NCBI GenBank assembly: GCA_036785705.1
Contig: JAWUZG010000351.1
Location: forward strand, 186,001-250,000
Origin: Acanthornis magna
Taxonomy: Eukaryota > Chordata > Aves > Passeriformes > Acanthizidae
Reading direction: 5' to 3'
Length of the DNA stretch: 64,000 nucleotides
Position 1 is the stretch's first letter. Every line of letters starts with the position of its first letter. The translations under genes and the position numbers were made by a program. Of this stretch, positions 37,401 to 50,848 are shown one piece after another. The notes beneath the pieces were generated by a model, which was not told where the DNA came from, did not search any database, and saw nothing but the letters and a program-made list of their open reading frames with translations.

Positions 37401-40400
37401 TTTGCTTGTCTCTGTAGCCAACTCCACGAGACTCCATCTCCTTCCCTGAGGCAAGACTGTGACGTGGAGTGAGTCCCTCTGGGGCCCAAGGGAGGAATGT
37501 CCAGGCACTGAGGTTTCACTCTGTGAGCAGGCAGGGAAGGACAGACAGATGCTGGATTTTATCACACTGAAAGAGTCAGCCATTGCAGCTGGGATGCTCA
37601 GAGAAACCAAAATGTGAGACTGGGATGGGCCAAGGGCAAACTGCTACACACGTGCACAGCAAAAGAGAACGGGACAAAGTTGTACCTCGGAGTGCCTTGG
37701 TGGCAACACAGCTGCTGAAGGCTTTTACCGGTCTGGTAAGACCTCGCAGCTGTACTGGCTCAGAGATGCACTCAGAAATTAAATCTAGCCTTACCTTTGC
37801 AAAAAATACATTCAGAGACCTAAGTCTGTTTAATGAGTACTGATTTGTTCATTAAGCTGACAGGTGAATTTCCTCTTCAATCTACATTATATTGCATGTT
37901 ACTTCTGTTGGTTTCTGGGGAAAAAAAGCAGCAGCAGCCGCCCTTATTTAAAAACAAACAAAAAAGCCCCTCATGATGAGATTGACATGAAAGAAACTTC
38001 TTTCTCATCAGTAATTGCTTCCCCCTGGGCTTGACAAGGTTTACAAATTAAAGCTTTTCCTTCATAGATGGCTTGACCTATCATGAATTATAGCTGCTGC
38101 TACTGGTCCACTCCTCCCTGCACACAAGGCTTGCTATCTCAATTTTGCACTGTAATTAAATATTTTCTGATGGCACGTTATTTATTATTCCTCACCTTCA
38201 GCTCTCCTGGTGTTTATACATCTCCACATATGAGTAGGCAATTCAAAAACTGTTATTAACAATATTAATAACCTGAGAGCTTGTTTGATGTGAGCGAGAC
38301 ACAGGGGTGGAACTGCTTGACTGCAAGGAACAAGGGGTGGGGGTTTTTTTTGTTGTCTTTGTTTGTTTTTTTAATTGTTGCATTATCTAGTACCATCTAG
38401 TCTTTGTCCACAATCAAAGATCTTAAGCAGTTCAGGAGGAAATACGAAAAAAGTACTGATGCGGGAAATTTATAACTAATCTCATTTGACCATTACAAAA
38501 CTACCCAAGAGTGAAGCAAAGAAAAAAAAGAAGAATAGGCATATTTTTGTTATCTTACTTATTAATTTTTTGCTCTTAAAAAAAAAACAACACATCTTTC
38601 CTCCCAAAACCAACTTGGAAGATAAGTAGGACCTGTTGCACTAGAAGGCAAACCAAGATCAAGCAAAAGAGGCATGTCATATTTCAGACATTCACACCTA
38701 ACTGTCAATATAATTCTTCCAAAACTTTAAGGTTGGTTTTTTTCCTTATTTGTCTTCTCTATATTCTCATCTGTACTGCTACTACCACAAGCAATACTCA
38801 GTGCAGCCCTTGAAAAATCACTGTGACTTGGTACCAACTGAGAATTCGGCCCAGGAGATAAAGGTGTTCACCCACAGACTCAACTCAGTGCACTTCAGAG
38901 CTGCTAATTACAAACCTTTCCATTGCAATCCTAGTGCGCCACACTTAATACATCTGACAAACCTTATGGCAATCAGCTTCCCATTTTGCATCTTGCTCCG
39001 TATTTCCCACGATCTCCTGCAGGAGATGGGCCACAGTCAACAGCCCCATCTCCCTCCTCTCCTCCCCAAGGAGCACTGGGGCAAGAGGCACAGTCTGCAC
39101 CTTTGTGAGCTCAGAAGCCAAGGATCAGGCAGCCCCTCTCACACTTCTCAGGTAGGAAGGGCACCAGAGCTCAGAGTCCTGGGGAGCGCTTGGGGGGGAG
39201 GGACAAACATGGAAGGAAGGGGTGAGAGGCAGAGCCCAATGGGCATGGGAACAGGAAAAGCAGGCAGAACTGAGAGAGGATCCATTTTGGTTAGTGTTTT
39301 GCTGAAAATATAATTGATGAATAAAAGCATCCGCTGAAAGGAATTAGCGTACAGCTGGGATGGTTTTTTATGGAGAAGATGATTACAGTGACCTCCCAGG
39401 TGAGCATGGTGCTCACAGCCCTGGGGCAGCAGGGGCAGATCCAGAGAACACCCAAAATTATTTGCTGACGTAACAAACCAAGTTTAAAAAGACGTAAATA
39501 TCTAGATCAACAATACTCTTTAGAGGCTCCACATGCAAAGCACCTGTAACCATCAATAAGTATTTTCTTTTATAATTAACAATACTATTTGGTTTTATGT
39601 GTACAGTATACTAATGAAAAATAAATTACATGCTGCATAACTAGAGCACACTAACATAGTCACATTTGACTGCTAAAGCTTTTGTTTTCCAAGAAGTCAG
39701 TGCTTTTCCCCATTTTGCTAACTCACAAGAAAAAGGAATTGCTATGGCAATGGTAACTTACTTGAGGTTGAAAGGCATCCAAAAGCCAGGATCTGCAAAA
39801 CTCTTATTTCTCACTTACTGCCAATTTAATCCTAATCTATTTGTTTTTAAAGACTTGATTCAGGCCCTGTGATACATGCTGTACTAGAAATATATTGAAA
39901 ATTATGATTTTGCAAAGGGCATTTTATAGACATCCCATATCACAGCAAATTTCATCAACTTCTTTTAAAATACATAGATGAAAATATGCATTTTTTGTCC
40001 AACATTTAAATCAATGTTGTTTGTGTAATGCAATGTATTTGAAACACTAATTAGGTTGCCTGACAAGACTTTTCAGCAATTTAAGGTACTGAAAATATTT
40101 TCATTTATTCTCTACCCTTACTACTCTCAGACATAAAGCTGTGTATATTTATGTCTGTTTTTCCCCCTCAACAGAAGAAATAAATTCACAACATCATGAA
40201 AATGGGATTTTACAATGAGTTAGCATTTATCACACCAAACCACTAAGACGTCTTGCTCAGCTGGAACTGTGCACATTCCCAGATGGTGTATTGGATTATA
40301 ATTTCACAAAATGAGTTTACTCTCTCAACAATTTCTCCTGCAATTTCCTCGGAAAAGTCATCTAAATACTTCCACAGTCTCTATTTCCACTCCCTGTGGA

Positions 40401-41130
40401 GTCTCCCATATCTTTTCTGTATGGCATTATTTTATTTTGCTATCATGGATTATTGTATGTAAGAATTATGCTACTGAGATTCTCCTATGGCATTCTTACT
40501 TTTTATTCTTTCATTATAATATTTATAGCAAGATCTTTACAAGCTGGCTTTTAATTTTTTTCATCCTGTACCTTTCACACAGTTCATTTTCCCTGCACCT
40601 GATTTCTTTAATAACTAAACTATGACTTGCCATAGCCATGAACAACAATGAAAAGTAAAAATTTATCTATGTTGACACCTAGGTAATAGGAGAGCTGCAC
40701 AAACCCTAGAGAGACAACTGCATTTCCGCTGTATGGTGAGACCAACTTGGTGGCCTACAGCACGGGGTCAGGAGGTGACCCTGGACTCGTAGGATATTGG
40801 CACTGAGTGCCAGCCCTGGGAGCAGCCTCTCCTGCTGCAGAGATGGGAAATGGTGGCAGATCTTCACTGGCCGGGGGCTGAAGAGGAGGCAACAACAAGG
40901 AGAGGCCAGGGATGGTTCATGTTTGCCCACAGTCACACGAGAACCCTGGCACCAGCTGGGTTAGTGACACATGAGCGATGGAGGCACCACGGTAACCTTC
41001 CTGAAACAGAAATTGCTCCTTAGAGGCATCACCTGCAAAAGTCTCTGCCCGAAGGTCATGAGGCAGAGAGAAATATGCTGATGTGGACTATTTTAGAGAT
41101 GAACCAGAATATTTTCCTCACCTAATCTGG

Positions 41131-41159
41131 GCTCACCCAACCTTAATTTTATGATTCTA
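41131..41159 (+). mobile_element. CR1 3' terminal scrap
   Basis: CCCAACCTTAATTTTATGATTCTA resembles the last bases of CR1. Only about 29 bases match, and the upstream DNA (40700-41100, locally GC-richer) is not clearly CR1. Confidence 0.4.
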
Positions 41160-44100
41160 AATTAAGTATGTCAAGAAAAGAAACAGGTGTACAGCTAAAT
41201 TACAGGTTACATTGCTCAGAGCACAACCCAAGGTTACAAAAGGGTTTTATTTGGACTTAGGGCTTGTCAGTGGCATTATATAATCCAACAACCAAGGATT
41301 TACATTATTTTACCTTTGTTCTCAAATGAAGATTTCTTACTGATTTATTGATTTTGTTTGTACAAGTGGAAGGAAGCTCATGGGTAATCCTTGGTGGTGG
41401 GACATTGCAGCTCTAGTTAGGTCATCATCTCCTTTCAAATTGGAATGTGGCTTGCTTTGCTAAAATATTTGCATATTCTGAAAATTCAAAAATTCATTGT
41501 TTACTGCACACATACACTCAATATACCTCAAATAACAGTGACCCAAGCTCACACAATTAACACAGCAGTTACAGTATTGCAGGGACACCTTTGCTATTGC
41601 AGACCTCCAAAAGTAGCCCATTTTTTGTAGTTTGCATAGATGCTGAGACAAAACACAACTTCTGATAAGAATCACTCTTGTTTCCAAGAGATAAGTAATG
41701 AAACAAACACAGCCATGTACTCCCAAAATAATTTTGCTAAGTGAATGCAAGCAAATTGGATACCAAGGTAAGCCTTTTATTTGGTTATAATCCCTGTGTG
41801 GATGCCTATTCTAGCTACAAAGGGCATGTGCAAGTTGCTCAGTCAAACATCATTTCTGGTTAATGACAGAACAACTCATACATAAAACATAAAAGTTTGC
41901 TTGGCCTTTACACTCCACCTTGTGCAACATCTCAAATAGTTAACATGCACAATGTATTAAAGAAAAAAATTTAAGAATCTACAGTCTTAACAAACATGAA
42001 CCAGTAACTAATCATTACTGTTCCACTGTAATCTCTGCTGTCCACAACATACATTTCTGGACATAGAAATGAGAAAATTAGGTGGCAATATTTAAATTAA
42101 TACACCATATACATATTCACTACATGCTGCTCTTACAAAATCTTGCACACAGCCAAACTATTGAAGCTGCCATTGGAACTGACAAACTGATCAAAGCACC
42201 TGGAAAGCAACAATGTTCTGAAGTAGAGCTGTGCTTTCTCCTTCTGCCTTACTGGAGCTCTGGTGACTAATCTGTAAAACTATTCATGCATTTCTCCATC
42301 ATTTACTCTTTCCAACACATTGCTCTCTTTACTTAATGCAACAGGTTAACATTCACAAAAAGTCTAATGATGAAAATAATTAAAAGCTGTTTAAAATTCA
42401 CAAATTTGGTGTTCAGCAAAAATATGTAAATCAATGAATCAGTAAATGGATAAATTTACTTTTTAGTTATAAATGGAGTTCCTTGGGATTTTTTGTTTTC
42501 CTCATGCATCTCGTGTTCTAGACGACAGATTTTACTAGCAATGGTTCAATCCATGAAGGCTGCATATTGGAACTAGCAGGTACGTGTACATTTATAGCCC
42601 TATACATATTAGATACATATATGTATACACACACACATACGCACACATTTCTATAGACACAAATAACCTTTCAGAGACCCAAATGCACTCGAACATTTAA
42701 GCAAAGCACAAGAAGAAACAGAATATATAGGAATCGGCAGATCTGAAGATCAGTCACTGGCCTGGAAAGGAAATGCTTTCTCTCTGGCAGTTTGTGAACA
42801 TATGCTCTTAGACGTGAGTCATATGTGGGACTATATCACACACACATATAAAATAACACATCATTTACAAATTACAGACTTTTCACCTCTAAGCATTTCT
42901 GGAACATGACTGAATCCAAACCATTAGTACTCCAGGAAAGCTCATTACACAGACAATTTAACAGACTAGAAGATGCCTTTCCCAAGATACTTTCCCAACT
43001 TATCTTGGGTTATTTGCTAAATGGACAGAACAATATTGCTCACATCTCATATGAATTTCTTGCCAAGGCCAAGAAGTGAGAAGGACAAACAGTAAGGCTG
43101 TGGTTATATAGTCATCTCAGACAGCTAAAGACATGCCTTTTCCCCAGCAGTTGAAGCCGCACCTTTCACTTTAGAGATGCAAAGCTGTGCTGGTTTTGGA
43201 TGGCACAGAATTTTTTTTTTTCATAGTAGCTGGTATGGGGCTGTTTGGGATTTATGCTGAAGACAGTATTGATAATACAGGGATGTTTTAGCTTTTGCTG
43301 CACAGTGTTTACACAGAGCCGAGGCCTTTTCTGCTTGTCACCCCATCCCAGCAGTAAGTGGGCTGGGGGTGCACGAGAAGTGGAGAGGTGACAGAGCTGA
43401 CCCAAGGGATATTCCATACCATACAGCTCATGCTCGCTATATAAAGGTGGGGAAAGGAGGAGGAGGGCAGGACATTTGGAGCGATGCATTTGTCTTCCTG
43501 AGTCACTGAACACCTGCCTGCCCACAGGAAGCAATGAATGTATTCCTTGTTTTGCTTTGCTTTTTGCAGCGTTTCTGCTTTTCCTATTATACTATTTTTT
43601 TCTCAACCCATGAGTTTTCTCATTTTTTCTCTTCTGATCCTCTCCCTCATCCTGCTGATGGGGAGGGACTGAGTGCCTGCCTGGGGCTTGGCTGCTGGCT
43701 GGGGCTAAACCATGAAAACAGAGCTGATTGGGAAGATATATTTTTCAAACATGGAGGAAACAAGAGTACTCAATTTTGACATAATTGGAGTTTCCGGTGC
43801 AGCCAAAGGTCTTTCAACTGCCTCAAAGCACTTCATAACCTGGAGGTGGGAAATAGAGCTGGGGCTTCAAAGACCAAACCATACACCTCTGCTGTGCTTG
43901 CTGCAACCAGTCCCATCTAACCCTACTGCTCTGTCTTTAACCACGGCAATTTCTCCACTAGTGGGCCTGACCTCAGACCTTGAGGAAACATTAGGTTCTA
44001 ATACAGGTGTGGGGGTGGAATTGTTAATGGTACAGAGTTTTGGTATCTGAAGACAGAGAAGTTCCTGTCTAGTCTATATGCTTCAGGCACAGGAGGATGC

Positions 44101-46868
44101 TACATGCAGCACGGATCACCCCAAAAGAGGTGACACTTTTTTTCAGCTCACTCTGAATGGATTAGAGCAAACAGGTAACATTCAGACACACAGCTGCAGT
44201 AGAAACCCCTATCAGTATCTTGACATTCATCCAAGTAATGAGTTACGAGAGTTAAGGGTTCAGAGAAAGATATTATCGTCCCTTAATCACTGACCAAAAC
44301 CAGCAGTTTATCGGAAAACTGATTCTCACAAACTTTGGCTTCCCACAAATAGCAAGAATACTTTTTTCTCTCCCTATTTCTCTCCAATACTACTTTTTCT
44401 TTTCCCCTCCAGCCCTTTCTGACCCCCTGACTGCCCCCCAACACACACACAAACTTTGTGTTCCTCTCTGTACAGTTTTTTCTGCTAAGAAACATTCGAT
44501 TACATCTTCTTTCATGTTCAGAGTTTTCTTTAAATTCTGCTTGGATTTTTTTGGCTCTTGCTTCTTGAAGTTGCCATTTCTGTGAATCATTAATTCAGAG
44601 ATGTATGAACAATCTTACTTGATAGACTGTGTATTATGTTACCTCTCACTTTCCTCTGTTATCTTACATGTTGTCAAATCAGACTTCAAATTATGTCACA
44701 GCTACTCTTTCTGAATGGTTAATTTTTCACTGAGAGTCACACAGATGGGCAATTATTTTAAGGCTTGAATACCTGCCAACAATTGTAATGGCATAAAGCT
44801 GATCTCAAAAGCCCACACAACCATAGAAAACACCAAAAAACAGAAGACAACTCTGAATGTAAACTATACCAATTTTTATGGGTGGCAAAGTTTAAATGAA
44901 AATTTTCCACACTATTAACAAAGCCTTCAATCACTAAAAGCATGTACTTCTGTATATACAAACACACAAAGGTGCACATTTTAAATCCCAAAGAATAACT
45001 AGAGAGAACCAAACCAACATATAGAATAACAATGTTTCATTTATTTATGTATTTTAAAACAAGCACACTACTCATGGGAGGAATAGGATAACCATCCTTT
45101 AAGCTCCATGTATTTATCTATAAAAATGAATAAAATAGAAGCACCACTCTTGAAAAAAAAGTCACCTGGAGAAGTGGGAAGTGGGTCACTTTCCATGTCC
45201 TCTAGCCTGCAGAATGGCCAGTGACTAATAAATCCTCTTTTAACTATCTGTTATACATTCACTGAAACTGGGACAAAAAATATGGAGTCCCTCATATAAG
45301 CGTCTGGAAAACCACCCCTGCATTGTGGCCCTCTCCTGTTGCTGGCATACATTGATTCTGCATACTGACACTGCTCCTGCTGCAATGTTATCCCACTTAC
45401 AGAATAGCCCAGGGAAGAACTGAGATCTAAAGAAATCACCAAACTTACTTCTACAGCCACCCTGAACAATAACATACACATAACAGTACACAGAAAAGAG
45501 TTTATCTAAGTGTACAAAGTCATATAGCACCAAGCCAAGTCTGTCACTCACCTAAATCATCTGCTGCCTTCCCCTCTTTCCCCCTAAAAGCCCTCCCAAA
45601 TTTTTATCAATTTTCCAAAACTCTGAAACAAACCCCCAGATATTCTGAAAAATGCACATTGAGAATTAGGACTTATTGGTTTGCACAGGATGAAACAAAA
45701 CAGTGATAAGAAGGATTACTCAATACAGCCATCTAAAGCACACTTTCAACAGAAAGTGTTGCCATGAAGCGGTCCATGCTTCAAGGTGCACATGGAGAAG
45801 TCTTTCATATCCAGAAGAATCATTTGTAGAGAGACTCGAATATTTGGTTCCAAATCTATAAATAATTAAAATTAATAATTAAATACATAGCCAGTCTTGT
45901 CTGAAAAGAAAATTCAGAAACTGTTACAAGTACTTCTTCAATGACATCGACTTTCTTAAGCATAGTACAGACTTCTCTCAACAGTGAAAAATGGAACATG
46001 TGATGTTTCAGAAGCAGACGAAGAAAAGGCTGGGTGCTAAACCACAAGTTTCTAGGAGACTGCTCACTTCACCAGGACTTTGTTCAATACTCTAGCAGAC
46101 AATACCAGCAAGCGCCAGCTCCATACAATACACACCAGTAGAATAAAAGAGAAAGAGAGTTCAGGCAAACTGTAAGAACAAACCCTGCCATTATTTGAGT
46201 AATTGCCTGATTTTATAATAATTTTGTTTCATGGGATTTTTTTTTCCACATGTGGTTCTCTTTCCTTTTCTCCATTTCTTTTCTACAAATTTAGAGAATG
46301 GTCTAAATTGCAGACATTGTAGAATGTCTACTATAGAATTTTGAAGAAATCCTGACATTGATTTCAGGCATGTGAAATTGTGTGTTCATACATGGACACA
46401 TAGCCAGGTCTTGAGATCTATAAAGATCCTCCTTGGCATGAGTGTCCTATTAACCAACTACAGTCCATGAGTAAATAGGAAAGGATTGAGAAAGTGAAGG
46501 GAACACACCAGAACGTGTCAGTCATTTATGATCAGCAAGGCAAACAATAGCATTACAGTGCTAAGTTTTAAAATTCCATTTCAAGAAATTGTTTATGCTG
46601 TTGAAACAGAGCTGACTTCATAAACCACATACAGTTTTGATTCCAGAGCATGCAATAATTAAAGATATAGTTGGTAGCTGTTGCACAGATTTCCTGTTTT
46701 CAAGAGGAGTGAAGTTAATTAATCTCTGGCTTTCCAAAAGCATTAAAAACGAGAAACAGCCTTCTAGACTGCAGCCTTTTAGACTGATTTGGCCAGAATC
46801 GGTTTATTAAAGCAGCTTATCTATTTAACATCATGGGGACTACCAAGTGCATGTTCAGCTCTTCACAG

Positions 46869-47040
46869 ATGAAGAGAACTGTTCCTCTAGCTCACGGCTG
46901 CTTCGCCCAAAACAGTCCCCAGACTTGAGTGGAAGTATTAACAGTAATAATCCATCAGCCAAAGGGAGGGAAGACTGCACATCTCACAGACCCACGAGTT
47001 CCATGAATGACTACACAGCAGACAGCAAAATAAGCAGTAG
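46869..47040 (+). CDS. Isolated plus-strand exon-like segment, low confidence
   Basis: 172 bases (two bases, 56 codons, two bases) between an acceptor (CAGCTCTTCACAG|AT) and a moderate donor (GCAGTAG|GTAGCA). The translation is a Ser-rich, probably disordered stretch (EENCSSSSRLLRPKQSPDLS and onward). It lies within a 46.6-47.0 kb block of unique sequence with several TTAATTAA/TAAT cores, so it may instead be part of a conserved enhancer. Confidence 0.25.
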
Positions 47041-49072
47041 GTAGCATAGAGACAGGGGGCATGAGAAAAAGCAATGTACTACAGGGGAAATCAGGCACAT
47101 GATGAAGAACTAAAAAAATTTCATCAGGAATTTAAGTGAACTCTTCTACTGCTCTCATTCAAATCAATGCTCTCTGAGCAGAACACCTATAACACTGCGC
47201 TTGCCTTGCAACTAGGTGACTACTAATTACTACCTGGACTGAGAAAGATGCTCCACTGTTTTAATACTTGAAAGAGAACAGGGTTGGCAACCTCTGTGTA
47301 ATTAGTTTCCTATCAAGAGAAAGGATTTCAGATGTAGGATGCCTGAGGAGGAGGGAGAGAGGACAGCCTCTCTGTATATACAGACACATTTTTGTTCATT
47401 CTTTTCTCTCTGGTGACCTCCCCTTTATTTTCCTGCACTGTAAGGGACGACTTATCATTAATGGCATAATGCATATTATTATTCATTAGCACTGTTTTTC
47501 TTATGTCAACCTATCCTATCTTGTTGGCTTTCAAGTTTCTTTCAGAGAGACCCACTACATTTAAAAGCATATATAAATTGCCATTAAAGTTTTCCTTTAA
47601 AAGAGAAATGCTACAACAGCTGACCAAAAAATTATCATTAAAACAGTTTTCAATGACAGTACATCTTTGAAGGCATTGTGCTTTTGCTAAGTATTATTAA
47701 CTAATTTCAATTCACACCTGGAGTGTTTTTACATCTTTATATAAGATAAAATCTTACATATTATTTTATCTCCACTTTACAGTAGGTTTTGGAAATATTT
47801 CAATTTTGTAAACATGAAGTCAATGCAAAGTGCTTTCTCCCATATTCACCAGAGCTGAACCCTCCATGTCTCCACCAGGAGCTTTTCCCATCTCACACAG
47901 GTCTGACTACCCCTACAGAAAACCCAAAACACCAGTCTCACAGCAACTGTTCTCTCCCTCTCAAAGCTACATCCCTCTCAAGGCCCTACATTAGAGGACA
48001 ATCATCTGCTTCTATGTACAGACACGGAAGGCAAGTGTGGAAGTAACTTCAGTCCTTGCTTCTTGGGGTTCTCCAAAACTACAGCAAAACTATTTTATCG
48101 TATAGTTTCAGTGACTAATGGCATGCAGCCATGAAAGCTCTTTTGGGCAGCCCACTGGAGAGGTAAGAATAAGCTATGATAATATTTTATAGGAAATTTT
48201 TTATAAGCCTCTCTGGTCTACTGGAAATTTCAGTGTTTTTCAAACTTCAGAAATCTTCTGAGCCTTCACTGCACAATCTCTAAAGTATATTCCAGGAATT
48301 GTTACACTACTAGCACTGAACAAAAATGAATAACGATTAAAAAAAATGCAGAGGGAAAGAGGAAAATAAAGACTCACAGAAAGTGAATTAAATAATAAGA
48401 AAAAAAAATCTCCTTTCATTCAGATAAATTTCAGTACTATTATTATTGCCATGCAGTATGAAATGTCTAAAATAATTATAGGAGAGTGAAATCTGAAAGA
48501 GAAGGTGAAAAGTTGCTTGCTTACCAACATTTTACTGCCCTTATTTCACCTCTCTTGGTGGCAAGAAGCCTTTAGCCTACTGTGCTGAGATTTGAACAAA
48601 AAAAATTTTTCTGTTAAATCCCAACATCCATAAAATCAAAGAGAAATTTGTAGAACTGGGTTCTATATCTGTACTGATTGTCAGTGGTGTTAGACACAGA
48701 TAGCATATAATTCTAAACTCCTTGGTCTGAGAAAGTTACCATTGCAGCATTTCTCCATATAGAGAGTTTATGAGACTTTACAGTAAGCTTTGGCAATTCT
48801 TTGCTATATATGTGAGCTCATCCATCACATAAAAATTTTGAATCAATGACACTACAACATTTTATAAAGGAGACAAAGTCCATTTAGTTTTTCATCTTTC
48901 CTGACAGAAGTTATTTTCTAATTTCTAAGTCCTTCATTCACTGATCAGGAACTACATTGCCATTACCTAAGTTTCATGTAAGTGCAAACAGATTAGTGAC
49001 ACAGATATCTCAATATTTACCATTACTGTCTGAAGTTCCCACCAATGCATACTCTTTCTCCAGGCCACTTAA

Positions 49073-49073
<1 letters not shown>

Positions 49074-49119
<46 letters not shown>
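49074..49119. repeat. 46-base A tract followed by (GA)n
   Basis: An uninterrupted run of 46 A, then GAGAGAGAGA. There is no recognisable retroposon body upstream on the plus strand (49000-49073) and no obvious flanking duplication. Confidence 0.95.
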
Positions 49120-49130
<11 letters not shown>

Positions 49131-50806
49131 ATCATTTTCACCTGCAATAATAAATAAAAGTGAATGCATAAAGACACTGAAAAGTTAAAGTGCATAATGA
49201 AAAGAACAGCATTTCTTTTCCTTTCTAGGAGCATAACACTTCTTTCTAAACACTGTCTGAAAGTGGAGGGTTTAGGCTAACCGCATTTTCATATGAAAAA
49301 TATTCCATGAAAATGTGATTCCGTAAGCAGAAATTCTAATTTGTATGGCAGAAGGCTTTAAATGCCTGTCTACATTTAAAGCCACATTCATTTAATAGCC
49401 AGTCAGCCCATTCCTCCTTTGGCTATCTCTAGAGGGAAAAATGGATTCCCATTAGTAATTCTCAGGCTTGGAGAAAGCTCTGACCTGTGCACAGGCTTTA
49501 TCAAGGTCTGCTTTCTCTGCAACAGCTACAGAGGGGGGCAATCCTCAAGAGACTTGCTCCTGCTGTTTTCTTCTGATGAAGCAACCTTTGCATCTCCTCT
49601 GTATTTTATCACCCAAAATACAGCTCTCATCAATAATCAGGAAAGAGACATCTAACTTTTTTTTTTTTTTTTTTAAGTTTTTGGGTTTTTTCCTCCAAAC
49701 ACAAGGCTAGAATATGAGCATTGAATCCACTAAGGTTTAGTGGTGAAAATGTCAACTCCATGTATTCCGCCTTTGTAAAAGTTAGCAAAATACTAGGAAA
49801 AGGAGCAGAGAAAATCCTTGGCAGGAGAGGGGCAGTAGGCTCTTTACACAAAGGCCCTCCATAATCTTGAAAATATAATCTCAACCATCAAGACAAACAG
49901 AGCCCACCAATAATACGCATATTCCACATTACCTTCACCACTTGCTCACAAGAAGGCTAAATTTTTGTGTGCAGTTCTGATCCAGAGTCAGCCCAGCGTA
50001 ACATTGATGTTGGTGGTGCTACTCTGGTTACATTCTTATTATGTAAATTAAGGGGCCAAATTTTGCCTTAAAGAAGTACGAGATATGGTGCTCTTTCTGT
50101 AACACATGCTTTATTTGTGGCCTGTTATTTTTTTCCCATTTTATCTCCTTAAAAGAACAACAATCTTTCTTTCTCATAGGGTAGAATCTAGAAAGGTTTC
50201 CTTTTCATAGAGATTGAACTGTTTCCTATAAACATTGTTTCTATTACATCTACATGATCTAAGATAATGGTTGTAATAGAAAATACAATGAAAAAGAATG
50301 AGTGAGCTCATTTGAAATACAGGAGGCTTTGTCTTACTGGTAACAGCCAGAGGATGCCATAAAAGAAAACAATCCCTTAAAAATGCCAGACCACAAAAGC
50401 AGTCGATAGACATAACGATAAGCACTGGCTAATCAATAGTGATAAGTCAGTGCAACTCAGCTGACAGATGCTTCTTCAACAACAGTTTGTCTAATTCCTA
50501 CCTCACTAGCATAAACATATCAGGCCAATGCCTTAATAAGAAAGCTCTTCAGTAGATAACATGGCAGCAGAATGAAGATGGTACCACACCACCCCCTTAC
50601 CAATCACCTCAATCTCTTCTATATTTTGCAGAACAAGGCCTCCCCAGGGACACTGCTGACTACCAAAGCCTTATTTTTATATGAGGGTGGAGGACATAAG
50701 GAGAATCAACATTCCTTGTCAAAAGCAATTGAACGCTGCAGCACTCTGACATGCTTTCAGAGAATGCAGAAAAACATCAGCTAGCGAAGAAAGGGGACAT
50801 CTGAAT

Positions 50807-50848
50807 AACCACAGCTAATAAACCACAGCTAATAAACCACAGCTAACC
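50807..50848. repeat. Three tandem 14-base units AACCACAGCTAATA
   Basis: Copies at 50807-50820, 50821-50834 and 50835-50848. The first two are identical and the third differs in its last two bases. Each copy contains AACCACA, the reverse complement of the RUNX core TGTGGTT. Confidence 0.9.

Larger units (their letters stand above)
24536..46868. other. Unique AT-rich DNA, possible regulatory sites, no proven gene
   Basis: Contains the exon-like segment at 32704-32757, a POU-motif pair at 28301-28341, an X-box-like palindrome at 34269-34281, and GC-richer patches near 37.4-37.75, 39.0-39.25 and 40.7-41.05 kb. 36.2-37.15 kb has the feel of an old degraded repeat, but I could not name it. Confidence 0.5.

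Noticed and set aside
38750..39313. 187-codon plus-strand ORF, the longest in the window
   Set aside because: No splice or promoter context, mixed composition changing from AT-rich to GC-rich along its length, no recognisable motif; expected by chance in a GC-richer patch.
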